The notes under the pieces were generated by a model. The model worked only from the letters and a program-made list of their open reading frames with translations. It ran no database searches and had not been told where the DNA came from. A stretch of DNA of 55,763 nucleotides from Chitinophagaceae bacterium. Its GTDB lineage: Bacteria > Bacteroidota > Bacteroidia > Chitinophagales > Chitinophagaceae. Shown in pieces: positions 43,274-52,624 of the stretch. A program made the translations under genes and the position numbers. Each line of letters opens with the position of its first letter. Position 1 is the first letter of the stretch. The stretch covers positions 1 through 55,763 of the forward strand of contig JACMLY010000019.1 in assembly GCA_014379345.1 (NCBI GenBank). Reading direction: 5' to 3'.

Positions 43274-44410
43274 ATGAATCCCAGATTTTCTTTTTTATTA
43301 TTTTTTATGACAGGTACTGTGGTACTTTATTCCTGCGCGGATAAAAATCCACCGATACAGGGACCGCCGCCTGCAGTGCAGGTAACTTTGTCGACAGTGA
43401 ATTCAATCAATGCCGTTTATTATGATGAGTATCCCGGTAACGTTTCCGCATTAAATGAAATAGATCTTACCGCCCAGGTTACAGGATATGTTACGGCGAT
43501 CAACTTTAAAGATGGTGATAAGGTTAAAAAAGGACAGTTATTGTATTCGCTCGATGCACAGGTGTACGCGGCCAATTACCAGCAGGCGATAGCGGCGTTG
43601 CAGGTACAGGAATCAAACCTTACAAGAGCCGCCAAAGATGCGGATCGATACCATGAACTGGATAAACACGATGCCATCGCAAAACAGCAGGTTGACTATG
43701 CAGATGCGGCGTTGGATGTTGCAAAAAAGCAGGTGGCCGCTGCAAAAGCGAATGTTGCGAGTGTACAATCCAATGTAAAATTTGCCAGGATTCATGCACC
43801 GTTTACAGGCACCATAGGAATATCCCAGGTTAAGAAGGGTACGTCGGTAGTGGCAGGGCAAACAGTTCTTAATACTATCTCCACCGATAATCCTATTGCC
43901 GTTGATTTTAATGTTGATCAAAAGGAAATATTCCGGTTTGTGCAATTACAACAGAACAAAAACAAACCTTCCGACTCGGCCTTCAGTATCGCTTTCGGAA
44001 ATGATATTTATCCATATCCAGGCAGTGTAGGATTGATCGACCGGGCAGTTGACCCTCAAACGGGCACTATTAAAACAAGATTGATTTTTCCGAATGATAA
44101 AGGAATGCTGAGAGCCGGAATGAATGCTACTGTGAGGGTTAAAAATAGTTCGACTTCCAAATCCACCATTGTTCCTTACAAAGCCATAACGGAACAATTG
44201 GGAGAATTTTTTGTATATGTGGCTGGAGACAGCAATAAGGTGTCTCAACGGAAAGTGCAGTTGGGCAAACAGATCGGGGCTGATGTGATCATTACAGAGG
44301 GTTTGAAAGAAGGAGAGCAAATAGCTGTTGAAGGCGTCCAAAATCTGAAAGAAGGGTCGGTAATTGCTACAGGCCCGCCCAATCCACCGGCCACTGCCTC
44401 ACAAAAATAA
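43274..44410 (+). CDS. RND efflux periplasmic adaptor (membrane fusion lipoprotein)
   Basis: This 378-residue lipoprotein has lipobox VVLYSCAD. The lipoyl half-motifs GNVSALNEIDLTAQVTGYVT and VKFARIHAPFTGTIGISQVK bracket a helical hairpin (about residues 95-165). The beta-barrel segment is NPIAVDFNVDQKEIFRF, and the C-terminal membrane-proximal region is VVPYKAITEQLG-type (IVPYKAITEQLGEFFVYVAG). This is the AcrA/MexA layout. The protein bridges the inner-membrane permease and the TolC-like duct. It is the middle gene of the three-gene operon. No transporter-type regulator is adjacent. Confidence 0.94.
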   Translation: MNPRFSFLLFFMTGTVVLYSCADKNPPIQGPPPAVQVTLSTVNSINAVYYDEYPGNVSALNEIDLTAQVTGYVTAINFKDGDKVKKGQLLYSLDAQVYAANYQQAIAALQVQESNLTRAAKDADRYHELDKHDAIAKQQVDYADAALDVAKKQVAAAKANVASVQSNVKFARIHAPFTGTIGISQVKKGTSVVAGQTVLNTISTDNPIAVDFNVDQKEIFRFVQLQQNKNKPSDSAFSIAFGNDIYPYPGSVGLIDRAVDPQTGTIKTRLIFPNDKGMLRAGMNATVRVKNSSTSKSTIVPYKAITEQLGEFFVYVAGDSNKVSQRKVQLGKQIGADVIITEGLKEGEQIAVEGVQNLKEGSVIATGPPNPPATASQK

Positions 44411-44484
44411 ACGGCACTCTAATCAATCTAAACACAGGCATTGCCGTTACCGATGATGCCTGCAGTTTTGAACAAGTAAAATAA

Positions 44485-47400
44485 ATGATAGCAGAAATTT
44501 TTATACGCAGGCCGGTTACCGCAATTGTGATCTCAGTGGTAATAGTGCTGGTAGGTCTCATCGCTTTAAACACTTTACCCATTGCCCAGTATCCTGATAT
44601 TACTCCACCTACCGTTAGTATTACTGGTAGTTTTACCGGGGCCGATGCGAAAACAGTTGAACAGACGACTACAACGCCGATTGAAACACAGGTGAATGGC
44701 ACGCCAGGTATGTCTTATATCTCCAGCAGCAGTACATCAAGCGGGCAAAGTAGCATCAGCGTGGTGTTTGATGTAGGTACTGATGTAAACATTGCATCCC
44801 TTGATGTGCAGAATCGAGTAAGTATTGCATTGCCGGCATTACCCGATGCCGTCAAGCGGCTTGGCATCACCGTTCGTAAGCGGAACCCAAGTATCATGGT
44901 AGCTCTTGCTTTTTATTCGCCCAATGGTTCGCATGATGCAAAGTTTATTGGCAATTATGTGAATATTTATATGAAAGATGCGCTACAGCGTGTAAAAGGA
45001 GTAGGCGACATCGTTTCAAGAGCTGATGATTTTGGTATGCGTGTATGGCTTAACCCGGAGAAGATGGCCACACTTGGTATAACTCCTACTGATGTTATAG
45101 GGGTCCTCACTGAGCAGAACCTACAGGTGGCCGCAGGAACGATCGGGGGAAATCCACAGCCTGCACTGCAAACATTTGAATATAGTATTCTAACTAACAG
45201 CCGCATCAGTACAGAAGATCAGTTCAGGGATATTGTTGTGCGTACAGTCCCATCTACAGGCAGCATCGTTTACCTAAAAGATATTGCCCGCATCGAATTG
45301 GGAAAATTTGATTATGGTTCCAATGCTTTGGTAAATGGTAAGCCTGCTGCATTTCTATTATTATATCAGGCTCCAGGCGCCAATGCGCTTGAAACTTATG
45401 ATGGTATCAATAGAGCACTGGCAGAATTAAAAAAGTCATTCCCTAAAGACATTGATTACCTGGTACCGCTGGAAACAGTTACAGTTGTAAAGGCATCCAT
45501 CAGTGAAGTGGTCATTACATTATTAGAAGCGCTCACTTTAGTTATTATCGTAGTGTACCTGTTTTTGCAAAACTGGCGCGCCACCCTGATCCCTGTTTTA
45601 GCCATACCGGTATCACTCATTGGTACTTTCATATTTTTTATCCCTTTTGGTTTTACGATCAATACCCTTACCATGTTTGCTTTTGTGCTTGCAATCGGTA
45701 TCGTGGTAGATGATGCCATTGTAGTGGTAGAGGCTGTTCAGCATAATATTGATCATGAAAAATTATCTCCCAAAGAAGCTACCCGAAAGGCGATGAAAGA
45801 TATATCGGGGCCTGTTATCGCCATCGCCTTAATATTGGCCGCCGTATTTGTGCCGGTAGGATTTGTGCCCGGTATTGTGGGAAGATTATACCAGCAGTTT
45901 GCTATTACCATTGCCGTATCCGTGATCATTTCGGCTTTTGTGGCGCTGTCTCTGACTCCTGCATTATGTTCTATCATGCTCAAACCTTCTAAAGATAAAG
46001 AGGCTAAAAAGAGCCTGATGGAAAAATTCTTTTTTTCCTTTAATAATTGGTTTGCGAAAATAACTGCTTCCTATACAAGAGGCGTAGTAAAGGGCATCAG
46101 GTATACCCCCTATGTCTTAATATTTCTTATCGTATTGTTCTTCGGTCTGTTTTTTCTTTTCAAGAATAAGCCATCAGGATTTATACCGACTGAGGATGAA
46201 GGAAGATTGTTTGTAACCTATGAATTGCCCGAAGCCACTTCTACTAACCGCAGCGTAGCCATGCTAAAACAGATTATGGAAAGGGTACAATCCATACCCG
46301 AAGTAAAAACGTTGGGTGGGTTGGCAGGCTTTAATATTCTTAGTTTTTCTAATAAATCCAATGTAGGTACCATGTTTGTTTTATTAAAACCATGGGATGA
46401 CCGAAAGGGTAAAGAACATCATGTACAAAATGTAATTAAACAAATTCAACAAAAAACAGCCTCCATAAAAGAAGCAAGAATACTTGCTATCTCCCCGCCT
46501 GCCATACCGGGTTTAGGGGCGACAGCCGGTTTTACTTTTGAACTGCAACAAACCACGAGTACCGACAGCATCCAGCAATTTGAACAGGTGGCCCGCAGAT
46601 TTCTTAGCGCAGTAAATCAAAGGCCCGAGATAGCCATGGCATTTACTTTTTTTACTGCCCGCACCCCGGGCTACCAGGTTGATGTTGACCGTGATAAGGC
46701 CAAGCAGCTTGGCGTATCATTATCAGATGTATACATTACCATGTCTTCTTTTTTGGGTAGCAGCTATGTAAATGATTTTAATTTATACGGAAGAAATTTC
46801 AGGGTAATGGCCCAGGCCGACAGTACATACCGGTCATCGCTTAGCAATCTTGAAAAATATTATGTACGCAATAGTCAGGGAAACATGATCCCCCTCAGTT
46901 CACTCATAACAAGTAAAGTCATTGAGAACCCTACACTCATCTCACATTATAACGTCTACAGGTCAATAGAGATCAATGGAAGCGCCAAACCAGGTTACAG
47001 TAGTGGTGACGCTATCACTGCCTTAAGAGAAACCGCTGCTAAAAACCTTCCGGCAGGGTATGGCTATGAATTTTCAGGGATGAGCAGCGAGGAAATAAAA
47101 TCGGGTGATAGCACAACTACCATATTCGCGATATCCATTGTATTTGTATTCCTGTTCCTGGCCGCACTTTATGAGAGCTGGTCTGTACCATTTTCAGTAT
47201 TATTTGCTGTTCCGATAGGCGTGTTCGGTTCAATACTCACACTCACTTTTTTGCCCAATCTTACTAACAATATCTATGCACAGATCGGGTTAATAACACT
47301 TATAGGCTTAGCGGCCAAAAATGCTATTCTTATTGTAGAATATGCCAAAGAAAGGGTTGATCGCGGAATGGATCTTTTACAATCAACCATTGCCGCGGTC

Positions 47401-47667
47401 AGTCTTCGGTTACGGCCTATCGTGATGACCTCCCTGGCATTCATGCTTGGCGTATTACCACTGGCATTTGCCAGTGGCGCCGCCGCTGAATCACGTAAAA
47501 CGATTGGCTGGACTGTATTTGGCGGGATGCTTGCCGCTACTACACTTGCTATTTTTATTGTGCCTGTTCTGTTTGTGCTTATCACCAGGCTGGCGTATGG
47601 CAAGAAAAAACTTGCCGAGCTGAAAGAAAATTACAAACCCGAAGACAATGAAGAAAAAGACTCATGA
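44485..47667 (+). CDS. RND multidrug efflux permease (HAE1/AcrB family)
   Basis: This 1060-residue protein is full length for the family. It starts MIAEIFIRRPVTAIVISVVI. The proton-relay Asp pair is in AIGIVVDDAIVVVEAVQHN (TM4) and the Lys is in GLAAKNAILIVEYAKERVDR (TM10). Two large periplasmic loops contain RVKGVGDIVSRADDFGMRVW and FTARTPGYQVDVDRDKAKQL. Such trimeric proton-driven pumps export hydrophobic drugs, detergents or self-made toxic products from periplasm and membrane. Its stop codon overlaps the ATG of a 32-codon ORF (ATGA). The substrate is unknown. Confidence 0.96.
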   Translation: MIAEIFIRRPVTAIVISVVIVLVGLIALNTLPIAQYPDITPPTVSITGSFTGADAKTVEQTTTTPIETQVNGTPGMSYISSSSTSSGQSSISVVFDVGTDVNIASLDVQNRVSIALPALPDAVKRLGITVRKRNPSIMVALAFYSPNGSHDAKFIGNYVNIYMKDALQRVKGVGDIVSRADDFGMRVWLNPEKMATLGITPTDVIGVLTEQNLQVAAGTIGGNPQPALQTFEYSILTNSRISTEDQFRDIVVRTVPSTGSIVYLKDIARIELGKFDYGSNALVNGKPAAFLLLYQAPGANALETYDGINRALAELKKSFPKDIDYLVPLETVTVVKASISEVVITLLEALTLVIIVVYLFLQNWRATLIPVLAIPVSLIGTFIFFIPFGFTINTLTMFAFVLAIGIVVDDAIVVVEAVQHNIDHEKLSPKEATRKAMKDISGPVIAIALILAAVFVPVGFVPGIVGRLYQQFAITIAVSVIISAFVALSLTPALCSIMLKPSKDKEAKKSLMEKFFFSFNNWFAKITASYTRGVVKGIRYTPYVLIFLIVLFFGLFFLFKNKPSGFIPTEDEGRLFVTYELPEATSTNRSVAMLKQIMERVQSIPEVKTLGGLAGFNILSFSNKSNVGTMFVLLKPWDDRKGKEHHVQNVIKQIQQKTASIKEARILAISPPAIPGLGATAGFTFELQQTTSTDSIQQFEQVARRFLSAVNQRPEIAMAFTFFTARTPGYQVDVDRDKAKQLGVSLSDVYITMSSFLGSSYVNDFNLYGRNFRVMAQADSTYRSSLSNLEKYYVRNSQGNMIPLSSLITSKVIENPTLISHYNVYRSIEINGSAKPGYSSGDAITALRETAAKNLPAGYGYEFSGMSSEEIKSGDSTTTIFAISIVFVFLFLAALYESWSVPFSVLFAVPIGVFGSILTLTFLPNLTNNIYAQIGLITLIGLAAKNAILIVEYAKERVDRGMDLLQSTIAAVSLRLRPIVMTSLAFMLGVLPLAFASGAAAESRKTIGWTVFGGMLAATTLAIFIVPVLFVLITRLAYGKKKLAELKENYKPEDNEEKDS

Positions 47668-47762
47668 ATTATCCCTTGTTTGATTTGAAAAATCGCCTGT
47701 TGATTGTGATTTTATTCTGTTCATCATGTAAAGATTTGTTTGGTTATGCCAATGCACAGTAA
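47664..47762 (+). CDS. Tiny coupled ORF resembling a bare signal peptide
   Basis: The ATG at 47664 overlaps the permease stop (ATGA) and the frame gives 32 residues: MNYPLFDLKNRLLIVILF, then CSSCKDLFGYANAQ and stop TAA at 47760. It has a basic start, a hydrophobic core and an A-N-A-Q end typical of Bacteroidota signal-peptidase I sites, with no mature domain. It may be a decayed gene whose leader remains, or a genuine small exported or membrane peptide translated by coupling to the pump. It is too short for firm support. Confidence 0.35.
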   Translation: MNYPLFDLKNRLLIVILFCSSCKDLFGYANAQ

Positions 47763-47825
47763 TGAATTCGGGGATGGCAGTTACAATTATCCTTCTTACC
47801 TTAAAAAGAAATTATCCTCAAATCT

Positions 47826-49844
47826 ATGCGTATAAAAAAATCGTTTTTTGCAATACTCATTGGAATATCTCTTCTTGATAAAAAAGCTTTTTCTCAATCG
47901 GTAACAAAAGTCGATATCTGCATTTACGGCGGAACGTCCGCAGGCGTTATAGCCGCCTACACAGCAAAGAAAATGGGCAAGTCCGTTTTATTGATCGAGC
48001 CGGGCAGGCACCTGGGCGGCCTGTCATCCGGGGGACTTGGATTTACGGACATCGGAAACAAATTTGCTATTTCCGGTCTCGCATTGGATTTCTACAGAAG
48101 AATAGGGAAACATTATGACAAGTTTGAGCAATGGATCTTTGAACCGCATGTAGCCGAAAATTTATTTAAGGAATATATACAAAGGGCGAAAGCAGAAGTT
48201 CTTTTTTCTTACCGGTTAAAAGATATAGGTAAAACAGGGGCTGTCATAAATAATATCGTTATTGAAAATTCAGACAAACCACAAAGTGGAACGGATCGAA
48301 AAATAGAAGCAAAATTTTTTCTTGACTGCAGTTATGAGGGTGACCTGATGGCTAAGGCAGGAGTTGCCTATACAGTGGGCAGGGAAGCAAATGCCATTTA
48401 TAACGAGACATACAATGGAGTTCAGCTTAGAGATAAACATCAGTTTTTAGATAGTATTGATCCATACAAAACAAGAGGAAAACCTGAGACGGGTTTGCTT
48501 TGGGGCATTAGTCCGGAAAACGCGTTGCCCCAGGGGTCAGGCGATAAAAAAGTGCAGGCGTATAATTTCAGGATTTGCCTGACCTCCGATCCCGCTAACC
48601 AAATTGCGATTACGCAACCGGAAAATTATGATCCTACACGGTACGAATTATTGTTGCGGGTATTGGAGAAAGAACCCCACAGGCCTTTCAACCTGATCAT
48701 GAAGCCCGACCTGATGCCAAACAAAAAAACAGATATTAATAATAATGGACCTTTTTCAACCGATATGATCGGAATGAATTATGACTATCCGGAAAGCAGT
48801 TACGACAAAAGAGCGGAGATTCAGAAAATTCATGAATTGTACATCAAGGGATTTTTGTATTTTATTGGTCATGATGAACGGGTGCCTAAACATTTGCGTG
48901 AAGAAATGCTGAAGTGGGGTTATCCAAAAGATGAATATGCAGATAATGGTAATTGGTCGCCGCAGATGTATGTGCGTGAAGCCAGGAGAATGATCGGTGC
49001 TTATGTAATGACACAAGCAAACTGCGAAGGCAGGGAAGTAGTTACCGATGCTGTGGGCATGGCTGCGTATACCATGGATTCACACAACTGCCAGCGTATT
49101 GTTATCGAAAAAAACGGGATAAAGATGGTGAAAAACGAAGGTGATGTACAGGTAGGTGGTTTTCCTCCTTATCCGATTTCCTTTCGATCCTTACTGCCTA
49201 AAGAAGATCAATGTAAAAACTTATTGGTCCCTGTGTGCTTATCTGCGTCACATATTGCATATGGTTCAATCAGGATGGAACCTGTATTTATGGTGATGGC
49301 GCAGTCGGCTACCATTGCTGCGGTTATGGCTATTAATAAGAAAACCGGGTTGCACCAGCTTGATATCGGGGAACTGCAACAAAATCTTGCCTCAAATCCT
49401 TTAGCCGACGGGAGTTTACCCGAAGTGATGGTAGACAACGATAGTAAGACCGTACAGACAACAGGCAGTTGGAAAAAAGAAAAAGCTGGCGCTTATGGAC
49501 CTTCCATGTTTGTGGATGACAGTAAAGGGCTAGGAAATAAATCGGTTCGATTTTCACCATCACTTAAAAATTCAGGCAACTATCAGGTTTATATTTATTT
49601 TCCTAAGCTTCAGAATGGATCGTCTAAAACTTCCATTATGATCTATGACGGCCTGCAAAATAAAGAGAGGGTTATTGAGGCGTCATCAGTGAAGGTAGAG
49701 GGACAAACATCCGGTGAATGGGTTGGGCTGGGTGTTTACCCGTTGAAAAAAGAGGGTAAACCGTTTGTAGAAATATCCAATAAAAATGCAGATGGAATTA
49801 TTGTGGCAGATGCAGTGTTGTTTGTTCCTGTGAAAAAGGAATGA
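47826..49844 (+). CDS. Exported FAD-dependent oxidoreductase with C-terminal golvesin/xanthan-lyase-like domain
   Basis: This 672-residue protein has a signal peptide ending DKKAFSQS. The FAD-binding fold is DICIYGGTSAGVIAAYTAKK followed by LLIEPGRHLGGLSSGGLG, the FAD_oxidored (PF12831) type found in xanthan-lyase-associated proteins. The second conserved block is MYVREARRMIGAYVMTQANC, and the FAD-closing block is AYGSIRMEPVFMVMAQSA. The last ~130 residues (about 535-672) form a beta domain (GSWKKEKAGAYGPSMFVDD, then NYQVYIYFPK and ADAVLFVP) resembling golvesin C-terminal domains. It probably acts in the periplasm or at the surface on a sugar or polyol. It heads the co-directional redox genes to 55010. 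Confidence 0.85.
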   Translation: MRIKKSFFAILIGISLLDKKAFSQSVTKVDICIYGGTSAGVIAAYTAKKMGKSVLLIEPGRHLGGLSSGGLGFTDIGNKFAISGLALDFYRRIGKHYDKFEQWIFEPHVAENLFKEYIQRAKAEVLFSYRLKDIGKTGAVINNIVIENSDKPQSGTDRKIEAKFFLDCSYEGDLMAKAGVAYTVGREANAIYNETYNGVQLRDKHQFLDSIDPYKTRGKPETGLLWGISPENALPQGSGDKKVQAYNFRICLTSDPANQIAITQPENYDPTRYELLLRVLEKEPHRPFNLIMKPDLMPNKKTDINNNGPFSTDMIGMNYDYPESSYDKRAEIQKIHELYIKGFLYFIGHDERVPKHLREEMLKWGYPKDEYADNGNWSPQMYVREARRMIGAYVMTQANCEGREVVTDAVGMAAYTMDSHNCQRIVIEKNGIKMVKNEGDVQVGGFPPYPISFRSLLPKEDQCKNLLVPVCLSASHIAYGSIRMEPVFMVMAQSATIAAVMAINKKTGLHQLDIGELQQNLASNPLADGSLPEVMVDNDSKTVQTTGSWKKEKAGAYGPSMFVDDSKGLGNKSVRFSPSLKNSGNYQVYIYFPKLQNGSSKTSIMIYDGLQNKERVIEASSVKVEGQTSGEWVGLGVYPLKKEGKPFVEISNKNADGIIVADAVLFVPVKKE

Positions 49845-49973
49845 CCTATTAACTCTTGTGAATTTTATACCGGCCTTTAGTTTTGGCAGGCATCGCCAGC
49901 ACCACTCCAGCCCGCCAATAAGCGTGGTCTACCCGGCCATTTTAAAGATTTTTGTTTATGTTTTCCTTGATGT

Positions 49974-50016
49974 CTTAGTGTCTTCGTGGCTAAAAAATTG
50001 CCACGAAGACACGAAG
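49974..50016. repeat. GTGTCTTCGTGGC interspersed palindrome
   Basis: Perfect 13-bp arms 49978-49990 and 50000-50012 (GTGTCTTCGTGGC / GCCACGAAGACAC) are extended to 17 bp with one mismatch, around a 9-nt AT spacer. The 'CTTCGTG-TCTTCGTGGC' type sequence is a widespread intergenic palindrome in environmental bacteria. Here it lies between the FAD oxidoreductase and the cytochrome gene and may act as a terminator-like hairpin. Confidence 0.75.
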
Positions 50017-50112
50017 AAATCTTCGACAGGCTATAAGTGAATCTAAAAATATGCTATCATATTTTTTCCTATTAAGCGCATAGTTAAATATCTTGCCGAA
50101 GCTGGTTAATTC

Positions 50113-52440
50113 ATGTTGCTTGTAATGAAAAAATATACTGCTTCCTTTCATAACCCGGTTGCGATCCCTACACTATTTTGCTGTTTTGTAGTTATATGCC
50201 TGTCAATGCCGGCCTGTATTAATCGAGACAAAAAGCATCCTTCATCATCTGATACAGAAAGCTCCCCCGCGCTGACGGCAAATGAGTCGATGAAGACCAT
50301 GAAGCTGGAAGAAGGATTTATAATAAAACTGGTAGCTGACGAACCGCTGGTTAATTCACCCGTTGCTATCAGCTTTGATGAAAAAGGCCGGATATGGGTC
50401 GCGGAGATGCAAAGCTATATGCCTGATACTGCTGGTACCGGGGAAGATGCGCCTACTGGAAAAATTGTGATACTCGAGGATACTAACAAGGATGGCCGCG
50501 CCGATAAACGAACGATCTTCCTGGACTCACTGGTATTGCCACGCGCAATTTGCCTGATAGAAGATGGCATCCTTATAGCAGAACCTCCTGCGTTATGGTT
50601 TGTGAAAATCAAAAATAACAAGCCTGCGGAAAAGATCCTTGTAGATGCAGATTACGCAAGTGGTGGCAACGTTGAGCATCAGCCAAACGGTTTGTATCGC
50701 GGCTTCGACAATTGGATATACAATTCCGAAGGCGACAAGCGGTATAAAAAGGCAGGGGATCGTTGGCTGATCGAAAGAATGTATAGCAGGGGTCAATGGG
50801 GTATCAGCCAGGACGATTTCGGACGATTGTTCTACAATAATAATTCAGCAAATCTTTTAGGCGATTTTTTTCAACCGGGGATCGGTCCATACAACAAAAA
50901 CCAACGGACGCCCGCAGGATTTAATGAAAGGATCGTTCGTAATGACCGGGTCTATCCGCTGCGACCCACAACAGGAGTGAACAGGGGATACATGGAAGAA
51001 GTGCTCGATGAGCAGAATCGTCTGGTGGAATTTACAGCTGCCAGCGGGCCTGTTATTTACAGAGGAGACCTGTTCGGAAAAGAGTATTATGGAAACGCAT
51101 TTGTAGGGGAACCTTCAGCGAACCTCATAAAAAGAAATATTCTTACCAATGAAGGGTATAAGGTTAATGGCCGGCAGGCTTATGAGGGAAAGGAATTTTT
51201 ATCAAGTACCGACGAGAGATTCCGTCCTGTTACCTTGTACAATGGTCCCGATGGCGCCTTGTACGTTGTTGATATGTACAGGGGGATTATCCAGCACAAG
51301 ACTTATCTCACATCATACCTGAAAGATCAGATCAAAGCACGTGAACTCGATAAGCCGATAAACTGCGGAAGGATCTACAAGATCGTTCCTGAAAATAAAA
51401 ACACGCAGGCCCTGATCTTTCCGGAAGATAATACGCAATTGGTGAAATTGCTGGAACATCCCAATGGATGGGTACGCGATAAAACCATGCAATTGCTGAT
51501 CGACCGGAAACAAATGGGCCTGGCGCCCCAAATCAGGCAGTTACTCAAAACCCGGAAGAATGATGCGGCGATCATCGCTATCTCGTTGTGGACTTTACAA
51601 AACCTGGGAGTTGTTCAATCGTCCGATATCCTTCCTTTGTTGAACGACAACGAATGGCCTTTACGAATGACAGGTTTGGGTATCCTTCCAACAATTATCA
51701 ATGAGAATAATTACAAGCAATTTCTTCCGACGCTTCAAAAAATGATCAACGAAAGCGATACGCTTGCTTTTCCGTTCATCGCCTATATCGCAAATAGCAT
51801 TGTGCCTTATGAAAAGGAGTGGGTGAATGATTTACTGACAATGCTGACCGAAAGATATCCCGACAATAGATTCATAGCCGATGCAGTGATCAGTAATTTA
51901 CAAGACCAGGAATCAGCGTTCCTGGAAAAGCTGATCACTAAAAATGCAGATACCAGTCTTTTTATTTATAAGAGGCTTACGAAGCTGATCCAGAACATCG
52001 ACGAAAAAAAGAATAGCAGGAATTCAGAGATACTAAAAAAGCAATTCCTGCGTGGAGCGGAGCTGTTTCAAACCATTTGCCAAACCTGTCATGGCGCAGA
52101 TGGCAATGGTATCACTGCGCTTGGGCCTCCGTTGAACCGTTCTGAGTGGGTGACAGGGAAAAAGGATGATTTAATTTCTATCGTTCTTTTTGGTTTAAAA
52201 GGCCCGGTAACAGTGAATGGGAAACAATATGGGCCGCCAGAAACGAATGCAGAGATGCCCGGCCTTACCGGAAATAAAGAACTGACGGATGCCGACATCG
52301 CAGAAGTGATGAGTTTTATCAGGAAATCCTGGAGTAACAATGCGAGCGTTATTACAGGGCAGGAAGTAAAAGCACTAAAAAGCAAGTACAAGGGAAGGCA
52401 GAAGCCTTTTAATGCTGATGAATTGATCAAGGCTCCGTAA
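50113..52440 (+). CDS. Membrane-bound dehydrogenase-type propeller protein with c-type heme (PVC-type)
   Basis: This 775-residue protein has a lipoprotein signal with lipobox in LSMPACINR (start 50113; ATG 50125 is also possible). Residues about 55-450 are a six-bladed NHL/sorbosone-dehydrogenase-like propeller (EGFIIKLVADEPLVNSPVAI, GRIWVAEMQSYMPD, NGLYRGFDNWIYNSEGD, NGPDGALYVVDMYRG). About 460-640 is a HEAT-like helical stretch. About 645-750 is a cytochrome c domain with CQTCHGADGNG (CxxCH) and an axial-Met candidate in NAEMPGL. This is the 'PVC-type heme-binding' arrangement common in Planctomycetes and Bacteroidota. It probably accepts electrons from sugar oxidation at the cell envelope and could serve the GMC enzyme downstream. 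Confidence 0.88.
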   Translation: MLLVMKKYTASFHNPVAIPTLFCCFVVICLSMPACINRDKKHPSSSDTESSPALTANESMKTMKLEEGFIIKLVADEPLVNSPVAISFDEKGRIWVAEMQSYMPDTAGTGEDAPTGKIVILEDTNKDGRADKRTIFLDSLVLPRAICLIEDGILIAEPPALWFVKIKNNKPAEKILVDADYASGGNVEHQPNGLYRGFDNWIYNSEGDKRYKKAGDRWLIERMYSRGQWGISQDDFGRLFYNNNSANLLGDFFQPGIGPYNKNQRTPAGFNERIVRNDRVYPLRPTTGVNRGYMEEVLDEQNRLVEFTAASGPVIYRGDLFGKEYYGNAFVGEPSANLIKRNILTNEGYKVNGRQAYEGKEFLSSTDERFRPVTLYNGPDGALYVVDMYRGIIQHKTYLTSYLKDQIKARELDKPINCGRIYKIVPENKNTQALIFPEDNTQLVKLLEHPNGWVRDKTMQLLIDRKQMGLAPQIRQLLKTRKNDAAIIAISLWTLQNLGVVQSSDILPLLNDNEWPLRMTGLGILPTIINENNYKQFLPTLQKMINESDTLAFPFIAYIANSIVPYEKEWVNDLLTMLTERYPDNRFIADAVISNLQDQESAFLEKLITKNADTSLFIYKRLTKLIQNIDEKKNSRNSEILKKQFLRGAELFQTICQTCHGADGNGITALGPPLNRSEWVTGKKDDLISIVLFGLKGPVTVNGKQYGPPETNAEMPGLTGNKELTDADIAEVMSFIRKSWSNNASVITGQEVKALKSKYKGRQKPFNADELIKAP

Positions 52441-52496
52441 TTTTTCATGAGGCCACCATATCAACAGCCAGTCGAAAATTCTTGGTTTTTTTCTTG

Positions 52497-52611
52497 ACAC
52501 AGACTGTGTAACCAATCTTCACAAAAACCACGATGTGTGATGGAATTGATATTTACGAATTAGCATAGAATTTTTTATCATCGAAAAATACAAATTAAAA
52601 TACTAATTTGT
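52497..52611. promoter_or_regulatory. Two palindromes upstream of the GMC gene (candidate operators)
   Basis: ACACAG-A-CTGTGT (52497-52509) and ACAAATTA-AAATAC-TAATTTGT (52590-52611, perfect 8-bp arms) stand in the 184-bp gap before the GMC start at 52625. The second ends 14 nt before the ATG and would cover the leader. This suggests the GMC pair has its own regulated promoter rather than depending on read-through. Confidence 0.35.
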
Positions 52612-52624
52612 TTCAAACTGCCAT

